From Actinomycetes bacterium (GTDB lineage: Bacteria; Actinomycetota; Acidimicrobiia; Acidimicrobiales; Bog-793): DNA of 40,129 nucleotides. This document shows positions 28,121 through 37,528 of this stretch, piece after piece; the stretch's first letter is position 1, and each line of letters starts with the position of its first letter. A model generated the notes under the pieces. The model saw only the letters and a list, made by a program, of their open reading frames with translations, had not been told where the DNA came from and searched no databases. Both the position numbers and the translations under genes were made by a program. The stretch covers positions 1 through 40,129 of the forward strand of contig JAJZMK010000079.1 in the NCBI GenBank assembly GCA_021798275.1, written 5' to 3'.

Positions 28121-28495
28121 ATGAAATTCACAGGCTTTAAAACAAAATCAATCTTTACTTTAGGAATCTATCTATACGTATGGCATGTACAGGTTATGAA
28201 ATGACTGCACGAAGAATTTGGCATAAGTCGAGAAGGACAAGAGACTTGGCGCTTATTTGTCCCCATCTACAATTGGATTATATGGTGGAAATATTTGAGC
28301 ATTATCAGAGACGTTGAATTGGAAACTTTTAGTGCTGTGGAATTTAATCGTGGCATGAAGCCGCTATCCGTAGGAAGAGCTATGTTTTGGTCCAGCTTAT
28401 GGTTCTTTGGCGGTCCGTATATAAATCGTCACCTGAACAGTCTGGACGCTTTTAAACGCGGGCAACTCAAAATATCAGACACGCCGTCGCTATGA
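28121..28495 (+). pseudogene. DUF4234-like small membrane protein interrupted by one TGA
   Basis: From the ATG at 28121 one + frame reads SIFTLGIYLYVWHVQVMK, a TGA at 28202-28204, then LHEEFGISREGQETWRLFVP and on through PLSVGRAMFWSSLWFFGGPY to a stop at 28495. The motif SIxTLGIYxxxWH.xxxKEL is typical of DUF4234 proteins (two or more membrane helices), and the part after the stop continues the same domain in the same frame. A GGGGGAGAAAG stretch precedes the ATG. A single C-to-T change (CGA to TGA) would explain it. Confidence 0.6.
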
Positions 28496-29838
28496 CAACT
28501 GGTCTAAAATAATTTACGATCACTCATGATGCAGCAGTATAATAGAATTGCTTTTGTGGCCTGTTTGCATGCGACATTACGACATAAAGTATTCCTGTAG
28601 TAAAACCCGTGCCACACCCCTTTTAATATTGCTCACCTGACTGGTATGTCATGTTGTAGTTTTCCAATCTCCAATCATCTCATGCTTTTGGTTTAGGTTT
28701 ATGCTGTCGTCAGTCCGCGATCACTCCATCGTAGTTATGTTGAATTCTAAGGATACAACCTCTCTCTATATTTGTATAAGAGATGACTACCAACACAAAG
28801 ACGAGCTTTTATCTGCCTATAGCCCAATGCGTGATCCCCTCCCCATCTTGGCACCTAGCTCCAGCCTACGAGGGTTAAAAATGACAATCAAAAGTAAATA
28901 AGATTTACAAAATCGATATTTTCCCGTTGATCTCTGACACAGCCACCTGATTCTAGAGTGAAATCATAGTAGCTCAGCTACGTCACTGCGATCAGACACT
29001 GGTTATCTGCAAGACGTATCACCCGGCAATGATTTAACGAGAGCTGATTTAGTGTCAGTCCTTACATATCACATAGTATGGATAAACAGATTGACGAATC
29101 TCCTACCCGCAAACGAGAATACAAAGTCAGTAGATATTTCTCACATCATTAAAGCATCTTTGGTTATCTCGCTGAAAGCAAACACTACAAATAGCGGTCA
29201 ACGCCAAGAGTAGAGGCGCAGATTCTCTATTTCGCGAACTATAGCCACAGATGCCCAGACAATGATCGAAATACAGATCCTTATGGCATTTCTCACGAAT
29301 TATGCCTACGGTTCTCCTCTCAAAGCCCAACTTCTGCAATACTCACCGCATCTATGTGTCCGCCAAACAGCATTATCACTTCGCTCAATCGTTTAGTGCC
29401 CCTCAATTCTCCATGACGGGGAAAGAGAATTACGCGGAGATAAAATACATCTCTGTTATTTTATCTGGTATATACAGGAGTGATTGCATCTATCAATTAT
29501 AATTATTACGATATAGACTATTGTTGTCACGCTAACAGATTTCCCATATAGGGATCTATTTTTGCTCTGGAAGTGACTTATAATTTCACTATTAGCAATT
29601 TTATAAGCACATTTTATAGTTATCTACTTACTCAAAATGGTTAGATAACTACATTTAGTGGTTACTTGAGTAAATTTTTGCTTTTTATGAATTTTATTTG
29701 CAATCCATGATCGATCTGTGATAGTAATTGGGCTGTAGTAGATCTAAGACTTATCCACTTTTCAACTATCACTGATTAACTGTCATAATTTTTTATACAA
29801 TAATAACCATTATCACTGAAGCGATAAGGAAAGCTAAA
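28496..29838. other. Long gene-free region
   Basis: About 1.34 kb without a supported gene. Short ORFs on both strands have no family features. The last 200 bases are very AT-rich (promoter zone of the secreted-protein pseudogene; ribosome site GATAAGGAAAGCTAAA before 29839). Decayed genes may be hidden here but I cannot read them. Confidence 0.4.
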
Positions 29839-30492
29839 ATGCTAAATCTAAACAAAAATAACAAAGAGACCAAAAAACACTTTCATCGAGTAGCAACTCT
29901 GTCTATCGCCGCCAGTATATCGTCGGTTGCTGTTATGGGTTCTGGTATGGCCTGGGCTGCTGGTAGTGGTTATGGCCCTCCCGTCGTGATAACACGTGGT
30001 GTTGCTCAAGGTTTTTCTGGAATCCTAACAGCTGTTACGATTCCAGAAAAAGGAAAAATAATCTATTTAAAAAATCATGGTGCAAATCTCTACTTACACA
30101 TCGGAGGATGCAGGAATCGGAACTTTCAAGTTATAGTAACAAACTCCTCTCTTGGGGCTAGCAAGAATATACACTACAGAGGGGTAGCCAAATCTATTTT
30201 ACATGAGAGTATGATATATACGCTTGGGATACTTATCCAAAGTGGCACGAGAGAAGTATCTTCTTGCAAAATAAATACTCTAGATATTTAAGGAAAAGCA
30301 TTTAGTAAAAAGGATTACACCCTCTACTATAAGCCGCAATTCTCTGCTTTTGGGCCTGCTCCCAAGAGGTACTCGGCCTCCTATGAAAGGCATGTTGTAG
30401 CAAAGTTTAGATCAGATACCGAAATAGTAATATTTGGGCCAAAAAATACTAATAGCCATAAGGTTCTGCAGCTAAAAAAAACTAAGAGATAG
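29839..30492 (+). pseudogene. Secreted small protein, interrupted by one in-frame TAA
   Basis: ATG at 29839 with AAGGAAAG nearby. Residues ~17-41 are a signal peptide (SIAASISSVAVMGSGMAWA then AGSGYGPP). The mature part reads GFSGILTAVTIPEKGKI and GANLYLHIGGCRNRNFQVIVTN, a beta-rich secreted domain. A TAA at 30289-30291 stops it at 150 residues, but the same frame goes on for 66 more codons (KDYTLYYKPQFSAFGP and HVVAKFRSDTEIVIFGP), in the composition of the family's C-terminal domain, to a stop at 30490-30492. It is thus either a recent pseudogene or a truncated protein. The function is unknown. Confidence 0.55.
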
Positions 30493-31237
30493 GTACTGGT
30501 TTACCGATATGTCTTTCTTGATTTATCTCATAATATTTCAAAAAGAAGATATCCTAAGCGTAACACTTTCTGATCAATATGTGTATACACCGCAATCAAA
30601 ACTACCTAGGCGTATAATCGTATAAAAATACTTTTATACGCATACCCTTTTATAAGCAAATCATGAATGATAGATCTTCTTCAAATAACCTTACTGCCTT
30701 TTTGGCGTTAAAAGTTATTATATATGCAAAATTAACCAAAAAACCAATTTCACTATTTGTTACGTTATGCTGATATAAATTCTCAGTATAGAAAGAGGCG
30801 CTTTCTAGATTAATACATGCCAAGAAAAATACCTCCTGCCTCTACTCAAAGCACTTTTGATCTAAGCAGAGATGGCAAAAATTCTTATTAGCTCTACGCT
30901 GATCTCCTAGATATGAATATGAGTAGTAACGACTGATAATTTCTTCAATGATAAACAATTTATGTTGTCAGGCAGAACTAAACTTTATTGACATAATTAA
31001 ATGTAAAATTGTAACTTGTCTAAAAGACAATTATAATTATCTGCTTTAGAGTAAATTTTGGGTTGTCACAAGACGACTTTATACTGCTTAGGTTAGCTAA
31101 GTACAGAAATACTTAACTAAAAAAATTCAAGTTTATAAAATAAGAAACTATTAGCATTACCTAAAAGCGCAAAAGCATGATTTTGACGCCTTATATTATT
31201 GAAAATATCTAAAACATATCCGTTAGAAAGAGAAGAA
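30493..31237. other. Intergenic with a small hairpin
   Basis: No gene seen. CGTATAAAA (30619-30627) pairs with TTTTATACG (30632-30640), and GCGTATAA at 30610-30617 can compete for the same right arm; a terminator or switch-like hairpin is possible. The rest is very AT-rich. Confidence 0.45.
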
Positions 31238-33415
31238 ATGCTCAAGAAGGACTTGGCGAAAATTTTGAGACACCGGCATCGAAGTAGCTTTTCTTCAGAT
31301 GAGTCTAAATCTCAGGACATCACAAAAATAGACGAGCACCTGGTAGACCAAGATAATCATGACTTGGTAAATACACAATTGCTATCTAGGGCTATTGTAG
31401 CCCTGATATGGATCTTTTTTTCTTCAAGATTTTTTGTCACAATTGGCGTTTTCCCTCCCGCTGGATATTTTTCAATTTTTTATGGCGTGCTGTCCATATT
31501 GATTTTAATATTAATTACTAGTAATATCTCAGAAAAATGGCTTTCTCGTCTAGATGTATTTTTGGGAATTTTTACAATTTTAGCCGGTATTGCATGGACC
31601 GTAGCCCTTGTATATACTCTCCCGTCTTATGGAACCGATGAGGCAGCCCTTACCCAGGGAGCGGCTCAGGTTTTACTCGGAGGACATAATCCCTATGGAG
31701 CAAATCTTGCTAACTACCTACAGGAATTCGGAGTACAGCCGAATGCTCTTACTTACACGATGTCGGGATCTCCAGTAACCACACTTGGATATCCATCGTT
31801 GTCATTTATCCCAGATTACTTTTTGCTACTTGTGGGCATCACGAGACAAGATCCAATAATTATCACTGTTCTTGGATTGGCAATTGCATCTCTATTTACG
31901 TTTTTTTCCTTGCCAAAAAGCCACAGACCATTTTTACTAATATTGATTGGAACTAGTGCTTACTTTTCAGAGGCTGCTGCGGGTCTCATATATAATGAAA
32001 TGCTTATATTTATAGTGCCCGCCTTTTATTACTGGGAAAAGTTTCATGAAAAAAGCACCTCGTTCAAAAAGTATGTGTCGCCAATTTGCTTTGGTTTAGC
32101 ATGTGCTGTAGTTCAAGATGCATGGTTTTTCGTACCATTTTTGCTTGTAGGGATATATTTTGAAGCTACTAGAAGAGGCCTCAGACCATTCAAACAAATT
32201 TCTATTTATTCCCTAATCACAATAGTATCTTTCGTAATTGTAAATATCCCATTCATCGTCTGGGATCCTCTTGCGTGGGTGAAAGGATCTATAGGCCCAC
32301 TCTTACAACCGCTGGTTCCACTTGGGCAGGGGATGGTTGGTATAACAATGTATTTAGGCATGGGTGGAGGAGATCTTAAATATTACACATATGCAGCTGT
32401 ATTTGCTGGAATAGTGGCTATATCTGCATTAATCGTAAATTATCCAAAATATAAATTTCTCATTCCTGTCATGCCAGCTTTAATACTTTTTCTATCAACT
32501 AGGTCTTTGAATGAGTATGCTATTGCTGATATTTTTATATTATTTGTGTGTGTTGGGAGCTGGAAAAGGATTAGCAGACAAGATGTTCTAAACAAAGATG
32601 CTCTTTCATTGATTTCATATAAAAGAGTCATAAAATATTTTACAGGTGATAAAAGTATTGCGAAATTGCTTATGCTTGCATCGGCTCTTGTTGCGATAGT
32701 GTTAATCTTACTTGCGTTTTTCACACCACCACCCGTTCAGATGTCTATCATCTCTGAACACACAACTGGACAAGAACAGACTGTTGACTCAATGATTTTA
32801 AAGGTAACTAACCACTCTTCTGTACCTATCAGTCCAGATTACGTTGTAGCCAGCGGCCCATATGTCCCCACTCCGTGGATAGTCGTAGGACGTAATAAAG
32901 TTATACAAGCAGGGAAAAGCCGTTATGTCAGAATAATAACCTCAAATGTCGCCGTCATGCCCTCCACGGCAACTAAATTTAATATTTTTGCCTTCCTAGA
33001 AAATCCAGATTCGGTAAGTTACGTAACCATTAATTCCATCACAAATCTTCATACCCTATTAACACCCTATGGGATAAGAAAAATATTACGACCTGGGCAA
33101 TCCGTTACAATTCATATCCAACTACTAAACGAACTTGATATCCCATTCAAGAAATCAGGTGTTTCTATAGCACTAGACCAACTTATTTACTCCCCTCATG
33201 GCGTTGAATTTGCCGAAGAAAGTATCAATGGCTCGCCACAAGGTGCCACACCGGTTACCGCTTACACCAATAAAAATGGCATAGCAACTTTCCGCATAAC
33301 AGAAGATCAGCCAGAACCTCAAGAGGTGAATTTCCAAGCCTGGATAGGGGGATCCGCACCTACTGGTTATTCTAACCAATTGACTGTTTGGTTTGGTCCT
33401 ATTTCATCTAAATAA
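31238..33415 (+). CDS. GT-C/GT87-like membrane glycosyltransferase candidate with C-terminal beta domain
   Basis: 725 residues from the ATG at 31238 (purine-rich AGAGAAGAA before it; an upstream in-frame TTG at 31199 is weaker). A polar ~50-residue start is followed by about ten membrane helices. The first external loop has GTDEAALTQGAAQVLLGGHNPYG, resembling the acidic loop and NPY motif of GT87/GT39-type polyprenol-phosphate glycosyltransferases. After the last helix (~495-515) comes ~210 residues of extracytoplasmic beta structure with an Ig-like unit (SGVSIALDQ, VTAYTNKNGIATFRITED). The likely role is transfer of a sugar to a cell-envelope acceptor, but donor and acceptor are unknown and the fold call is tentative. 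It is convergent with aroC. Confidence 0.65.
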   Translation: MLKKDLAKILRHRHRSSFSSDESKSQDITKIDEHLVDQDNHDLVNTQLLSRAIVALIWIFFSSRFFVTIGVFPPAGYFSIFYGVLSILILILITSNISEKWLSRLDVFLGIFTILAGIAWTVALVYTLPSYGTDEAALTQGAAQVLLGGHNPYGANLANYLQEFGVQPNALTYTMSGSPVTTLGYPSLSFIPDYFLLLVGITRQDPIIITVLGLAIASLFTFFSLPKSHRPFLLILIGTSAYFSEAAAGLIYNEMLIFIVPAFYYWEKFHEKSTSFKKYVSPICFGLACAVVQDAWFFVPFLLVGIYFEATRRGLRPFKQISIYSLITIVSFVIVNIPFIVWDPLAWVKGSIGPLLQPLVPLGQGMVGITMYLGMGGGDLKYYTYAAVFAGIVAISALIVNYPKYKFLIPVMPALILFLSTRSLNEYAIADIFILFVCVGSWKRISRQDVLNKDALSLISYKRVIKYFTGDKSIAKLLMLASALVAIVLILLAFFTPPPVQMSIISEHTTGQEQTVDSMILKVTNHSSVPISPDYVVASGPYVPTPWIVVGRNKVIQAGKSRYVRIITSNVAVMPSTATKFNIFAFLENPDSVSYVTINSITNLHTLLTPYGIRKILRPGQSVTIHIQLLNELDIPFKKSGVSIALDQLIYSPHGVEFAEESINGSPQGATPVTAYTNKNGIATFRITEDQPEPQEVNFQAWIGGSAPTGYSNQLTVWFGPISSK

Positions 33416-33619
33416 CAGACTCTATATAATTGGCTGCGTGACGATGTTGATGCCTATGTTATTGCTATACACCAAGCTCAAAAAGTATTTTTATATAAAA
33501 ACTTTAAGTACAGTATTAATAAAATAGTTATTAGACAACAAAATTCTTAAGTAAAAAGAATTACTGTATTTGTATGGAGATACGATCAAGATCTCTTGCT
33601 GTTTGGTTTTACTTTAATA

Positions 33620-34789
33620 TCATGAATTATCGCCTGCCAGTAGAGAAGCCGTATAGCTGTTTTTATTTCTGACAAATTCTTCGATATTATCTCCGCCAAA
33701 TTTAGCCAAAGCTTCTTTAGCCAAGACAAAAGCAGTCATCGCCTCGGCGACAACCCCCATGGCAGGTACGGCTGTCACATCCGTACGCTCTTTAAAAGAC
33801 ACGGTCTCTTCTTTGGTAACAACGTCAACTGTTTTTAATACCGGTCTGTTCAAAGTGGCTAACGGTTTCATATAAAGCCTGGCTACGATCAAAGCACCGG
33901 TTGAAATTCCTCCTTCGATTCCTCCGGCGTGTGAAGTTTCCCTGATATAGCTATGCTGTGCTTTGTCGTAAGAAATGGCGTCGTGAGCTTTTGAACCCGG
34001 TTGCTTTGATACTACAAAACCATCCCCGATTTCCACAGCTTTAATCGCCTGAATACTCATTAGTGCCATGGCCAATTGTGCGTCCAGTTTGCGGTCATAG
34101 TGTACGTGACTACCAAGCCCCACGGGTACCTCGTAAGCCAAAACCTCAGCCGCTCCGCCGAGAGAGTCCCCGACTTTGGCAGCGGCTTTTATCTCCGCAA
34201 TCATGCGCTCGGCAATTCTTTCATCAAAACAACGTACTTCGGATTGATCCACCGTGACAAGGTCCTCGATCGTGGGCCGAAGTTTCGAATCCGACTCAGT
34301 AGCACCTATAGCTATTATGTGGCTGACTATAGATACTCCTATTTCCTCCAGTAAGCGCTTACAGACCGCTCCCGCTGCTACCCTGGCTGCGGTTTCCCTG
34401 GCCGAAGCCCTTTCTAAGACATCTCTGGCGTCTGATAAACCATATTTTTGCATCCCAGCCAGGTCTGCATGACCAGGTCTCGGGGTTGTCAATACTTTAG
34501 AGGGTTCTCCTGGATCAGGTGACATTTCCGTTTCCCACTTAGGCCACTCCGTATTGCCGATCAAGATGCAAATCGGCGAACCCAAAGTACGTCCGTGTCG
34601 TATACCGGAGAGTAGGGTGATCTCGTCTTGTTCAAAACGCATCCGAGGCCCGCGACCATAACCTAGGCGCCTTCTGGCAAGTTCATTAGCAATGTGATCC
34701 GATGTGACATGTAAGCCCGCCGGAACCCCTTCTATGATGACGGATAGGCCTTTCCCATGAGATTCACCCGCAGTTAAAAAACGAAGCAT
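33620..34789 (-). CDS. aroC: Chorismate synthase
   Basis: 389 residues, full length. Starts MLRFLTAGESHGKGL with the family signature GESHG (8-12), then RRRLGYGRGPRM, RPGHADLAGMQKYGL, the ERASARETAARVAAGAV signature and GGIEGGISTG. It converts 5-enolpyruvylshikimate 3-phosphate to chorismate, with reduced FMN, the last common step to aromatic amino acids. No other aro gene is in the window. It shares the strand with nfuA upstream (342 bases apart) but overlap is absent, so separate expression is likely. Confidence 0.97.
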   Translation of the reverse strand: MLRFLTAGESHGKGLSVIIEGVPAGLHVTSDHIANELARRRLGYGRGPRMRFEQDEITLLSGIRHGRTLGSPICILIGNTEWPKWETEMSPDPGEPSKVLTTPRPGHADLAGMQKYGLSDARDVLERASARETAARVAAGAVCKRLLEEIGVSIVSHIIAIGATESDSKLRPTIEDLVTVDQSEVRCFDERIAERMIAEIKAAAKVGDSLGGAAEVLAYEVPVGLGSHVHYDRKLDAQLAMALMSIQAIKAVEIGDGFVVSKQPGSKAHDAISYDKAQHSYIRETSHAGGIEGGISTGALIVARLYMKPLATLNRPVLKTVDVVTKEETVSFKERTDVTAVPAMGVVAEAMTAFVLAKEALAKFGGDNIEEFVRNKNSYTASLLAGDNS

Positions 34790-35131
34790 AGCTTTACTCT
34801 ATCGTATTTAAAAGGAAGCTTTTAGTTGATGACCTAAAGAAAACCTGGCTCTTTTGACTATTACTAAAAATAACCAGACCGGGACAACAAGTAAGTTGTA
34901 GTAAAAATTGCAACACAGACTTTGCCTGGTACTGAGATTACTTACTCTTTTGCTTTTACCAAAAATACCCGTTTACCTCTAGTCCCCTATCGCATAAGGA
35001 CATGGGTCTATGAAAATAGTGGCGGTACTTCACTTGTACAATACAAAAAGAGAGCACGGTAAAGAACGCCATTTCAGTCACATGTCCCGCCGACGATAGC
35101 CTTGGTAGTCGTAGCTATCTAAAGACGGCCG
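34790..35131. other. Intergenic between nfuA and aroC
   Basis: 342 bases without a gene. GATAGC (35095-35100) and GCTATC (35114-35119) form a 6-base stem 13 bases past the nfuA stop, a weak terminator candidate without U-run. The aroC promoter must lie nearer 34800-34950 but no clear -35/-10 pair is visible. Confidence 0.4.
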
Positions 35132-35788
35132 TTATTTCTTGGCAGCTTGATAGTACGGGTTTTGACCGTCCTGATGGGCGGTGATATCCACTACATCCAC
35201 TATTTCCGGGACAAATTCTTTGATCGCCACTACGATCCCTTGGCTAAGAGTAACGGCGGCAAGACCGCAACCTTGACAGCCGCCCGAGAGACGCAAATAA
35301 GCCACGGATTCTTTTACGCCCACGAGATCTGCTCTACCTCCATGCGCTGCGATCTGGGGATTCACTTGCTCTTCCAGCACTGCCTGGACTTGTCTTGCAA
35401 TATCAGAAGTACTATCTAAGTCCTTCAAGAAGTCAGGAACCTCTGGAGCAGGAGGCGTGTTCGGATTGACCAATATCAGACCCGGTTCATCACCTGTCTC
35501 TTGCAAATCGAGAGTTGCCCCGCGTAGATTGGAAACACTATTGGCTAGAATAACGACATTTAGATCATCGTGGGCAATTATTACGTCCCCTTCATTCATC
35601 CCATCTATGCCTTCAAACCACATACTGTAATCGAATTGACCGTCTTTTACGCCTTGTATTTCCAGGTAAAGAGCTAATTTATCCGCATCTGGTTCATCTT
35701 TTTTTGCTTCCACTATAAAGTGGCGAGCTAGGTCGGTAACCTTTAGGACAGGGTCTATTGTGTTCTTTTCTTCGTTGTGATCTGTCAT
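35132..35788 (-). CDS. nfuA: NfuA-type Fe-S cluster carrier
   Basis: 218 residues in two domains, as in E. coli NfuA. Residues ~14-110 form a degenerate A-type (HesB-like) domain with no cluster Cys (DKLALYLEIQG, FDYSMWFEG, IIAHDDLNVVI). Residues ~130-210 are the Nfu domain with VNPQIAAHGGRADLV and the cluster-binding CxxC in GGCQGCG (Cys171, Cys174). It carries and repairs [4Fe-4S] clusters for client enzymes in the cytoplasm. It is divergent from the ATP-grasp/radical SAM operon, whose second gene needs such a cluster; co-regulation is possible but not shown. Confidence 0.85.
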   Translation of the reverse strand: MTDHNEEKNTIDPVLKVTDLARHFIVEAKKDEPDADKLALYLEIQGVKDGQFDYSMWFEGIDGMNEGDVIIAHDDLNVVILANSVSNLRGATLDLQETGDEPGLILVNPNTPPAPEVPDFLKDLDSTSDIARQVQAVLEEQVNPQIAAHGGRADLVGVKESVAYLRLSGGCQGCGLAAVTLSQGIVVAIKEFVPEIVDVVDITAHQDGQNPYYQAAKK

Positions 35789-35932
35789 ATGTCTGCCTTA
35801 CACTCCGTTCAAATAACCTCACAAGAGGCTTTTAACAAATTTAGCACTTATTTAAATACACATGGTCAGATTGCCAAGAGATAGAACAAAGGACTTTTTA
35901 TCGCTGGTAAGCTTTATTGAAAACTACTCACA

Positions 35933-35962
35933 ATTACTTAAAGACCCATGATTACTTAAAGA
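35933..35962 (+). promoter_or_regulatory. Pair of 12-bp direct repeats before the ATP-grasp gene
   Basis: ATTACTTAAAGA occurs at 35933-35944 and again, identical, at 35951-35962, 18 bases start to start. The second copy ends 18 bases before the start codon. A tandem binding site or a duplication are both possible. Confidence 0.4.
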
Positions 35963-35980
35963 AAAGACAACCATATCGGA

Positions 35981-37528
35981 ATGCATCGCTTACTTTTTCT
36001 CATACCTGCAAAGAGCTACAGAGCCACACTGATGATGGACGCCATAGCAAAGCTTCAAAGTCAATTCAACTTTGAAGTAGTCATAGGCTCCGAGGCCCGT
36101 CAAGCTATGTCAAGTTTATTTCCAGATAAATTTTTACTTCTGGATTTCAATAATATTTCTTTATCTGTAGAGATAATATTAAAATACAACTCCATCCATG
36201 CAATCGAACAAGTTATTGCTTTCGATGAGGAAGCCTTGCTTTTAGCCAATTTGGTTAATGACAAACTATCCAAAGTTGCTAATAGCCCTTCTGCCGTCAC
36301 TCTAACTAAAAATAAAGCCTTGATGCGTATTGCGCTTAGTAAATCAGATGTCTCTCAACCTAAATACTGCTATCTCCACTTTGATAGCGATGGTAATGAA
36401 ATCTTGATCACGGCTTTATATCATGACCAAGATATTGATCTTCAAGACATAACTGACAAGATCAAAAATCCGGGATTATTTAGCAACTATGAAAAGTCTT
36501 TCGTCACTAGAACCCTAGAAAAATTTCTGGATAAAGCCGAAAACGCTGCGCTCAAGATATGTTTTCCGGTAGTTGTAAAGGCGGTAGGGCTCTCCGGGTC
36601 ACGGGGTATTATCAGGGCAAACAATGTCTCAGAACTACGTATAGCGGTACTAAAAGCCGTGGCAATTGCCACCGTTCAGTCCGGTCAAATAGATCTTCGA
36701 CTGCTCATCGAAGAGTACATACCGGGAGCAGAAGTTGCAGTCGACGCTTTTATGCAAGAAGACGAGATTATACCTCTGGCTATCTTTGATAAGCCAGATC
36801 CTCTGGAGGGTCCTTACTTTGAAGAAACCATTTATATTACCCCTTCAAGATATGATCCTAAGACACAGTCTGAGATAATCGAGGCGATCCAAAAAACGTG
36901 TCGACACCTTGGCATCAAAAAAGGTCCGATCCATGCAGAACTTAGACTTGCGCACCATCAAGACTCTCAAAGGGAGCAAAACACATTCTCTGACAATAAA
37001 GCAATGCAACCTTCCTTTAGACCCACCTTACTTGAAATTGCTTCACGCCCGATAGGCGGCCATTGCGGCGATATCTTAAATTTCCTCGATGGTATGTCGC
37101 TATATGAAGTATTGATTTCTCTTTATATCAATCAAGATCTAAAACCGAACTTGGACCAAGGCGGCTTTGGAGCCATGATGCTCCCCATCGTAAAAACGGG
37201 AATCCTAAAAGAAGTGATCGGAACGGAAAATGCCAGAGATACAGAAGGTGTCTGTGAAATAGCCATATCAATCCCAAAGGGTAACGAGGTTATCGAAATT
37301 CCAGAGGGAGACCGCTATTTAGGATTTATCTTAAGTAGGGGAAATTCTCCCGAGGAGGCCGAAAAAGCTCTTCGCTCCGCTTACGGTAAATTGCGAATTG
37401 CCATCGAGGAAACAGCGCTTTCTGCCAGTATAATAAGTGTTTTGGAATCAAACGGAGGCTTGGAAGACATTTTTATTTACACTGATACTTTACTTACACG
37501 AATCAAAGCAGATCAATGCGCATCTTAG
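35981..37528 (+). CDS. ATP-grasp family ligase
   Basis: 515 residues. An N-terminal pre-ATP-grasp region (1-110, LLFLIPA at the start) is followed by the ATP-binding half PVVVKAVGLSGSRGIIRANN (Lys200, Gly-rich loop), LLIEEYIPGAEVAVDAF (adenine/phosphate contacts) and the metal site IHAELRL (317-323) and LLEIASRPIGGHCGD. These match ATP-grasp ligases of the carboxylate-amine type, which activate a carboxylate as acyl phosphate and join it to an amine. A central stretch (~140-195) is an insert. The gene overlaps the radical SAM gene by 13 bases, so they are coupled. Substrate unknown; a peptide-like or amino-acid product is the simplest guess. Ribosome site weak (CGGA). Confidence 0.82.
   Translation: MHRLLFLIPAKSYRATLMMDAIAKLQSQFNFEVVIGSEARQAMSSLFPDKFLLLDFNNISLSVEIILKYNSIHAIEQVIAFDEEALLLANLVNDKLSKVANSPSAVTLTKNKALMRIALSKSDVSQPKYCYLHFDSDGNEILITALYHDQDIDLQDITDKIKNPGLFSNYEKSFVTRTLEKFLDKAENAALKICFPVVVKAVGLSGSRGIIRANNVSELRIAVLKAVAIATVQSGQIDLRLLIEEYIPGAEVAVDAFMQEDEIIPLAIFDKPDPLEGPYFEETIYITPSRYDPKTQSEIIEAIQKTCRHLGIKKGPIHAELRLAHHQDSQREQNTFSDNKAMQPSFRPTLLEIASRPIGGHCGDILNFLDGMSLYEVLISLYINQDLKPNLDQGGFGAMMLPIVKTGILKEVIGTENARDTEGVCEIAISIPKGNEVIEIPEGDRYLGFILSRGNSPEEAEKALRSAYGKLRIAIEETALSASIISVLESNGGLEDIFIYTDTLLTRIKADQCAS

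Noticed and set aside
29127-29339. 70-codon minus-strand ORF in the gene-poor region
   Set aside because: Cys-rich but without any recognisable motif pattern, ribosome site or neighbour support.
28202-30291. Stop-codon reassignment or readthrough explaining both one-stop genes
   Set aside because: The two stops differ (TGA, TAA), and intact genes here end at both codons, so ordinary mutation is simpler.
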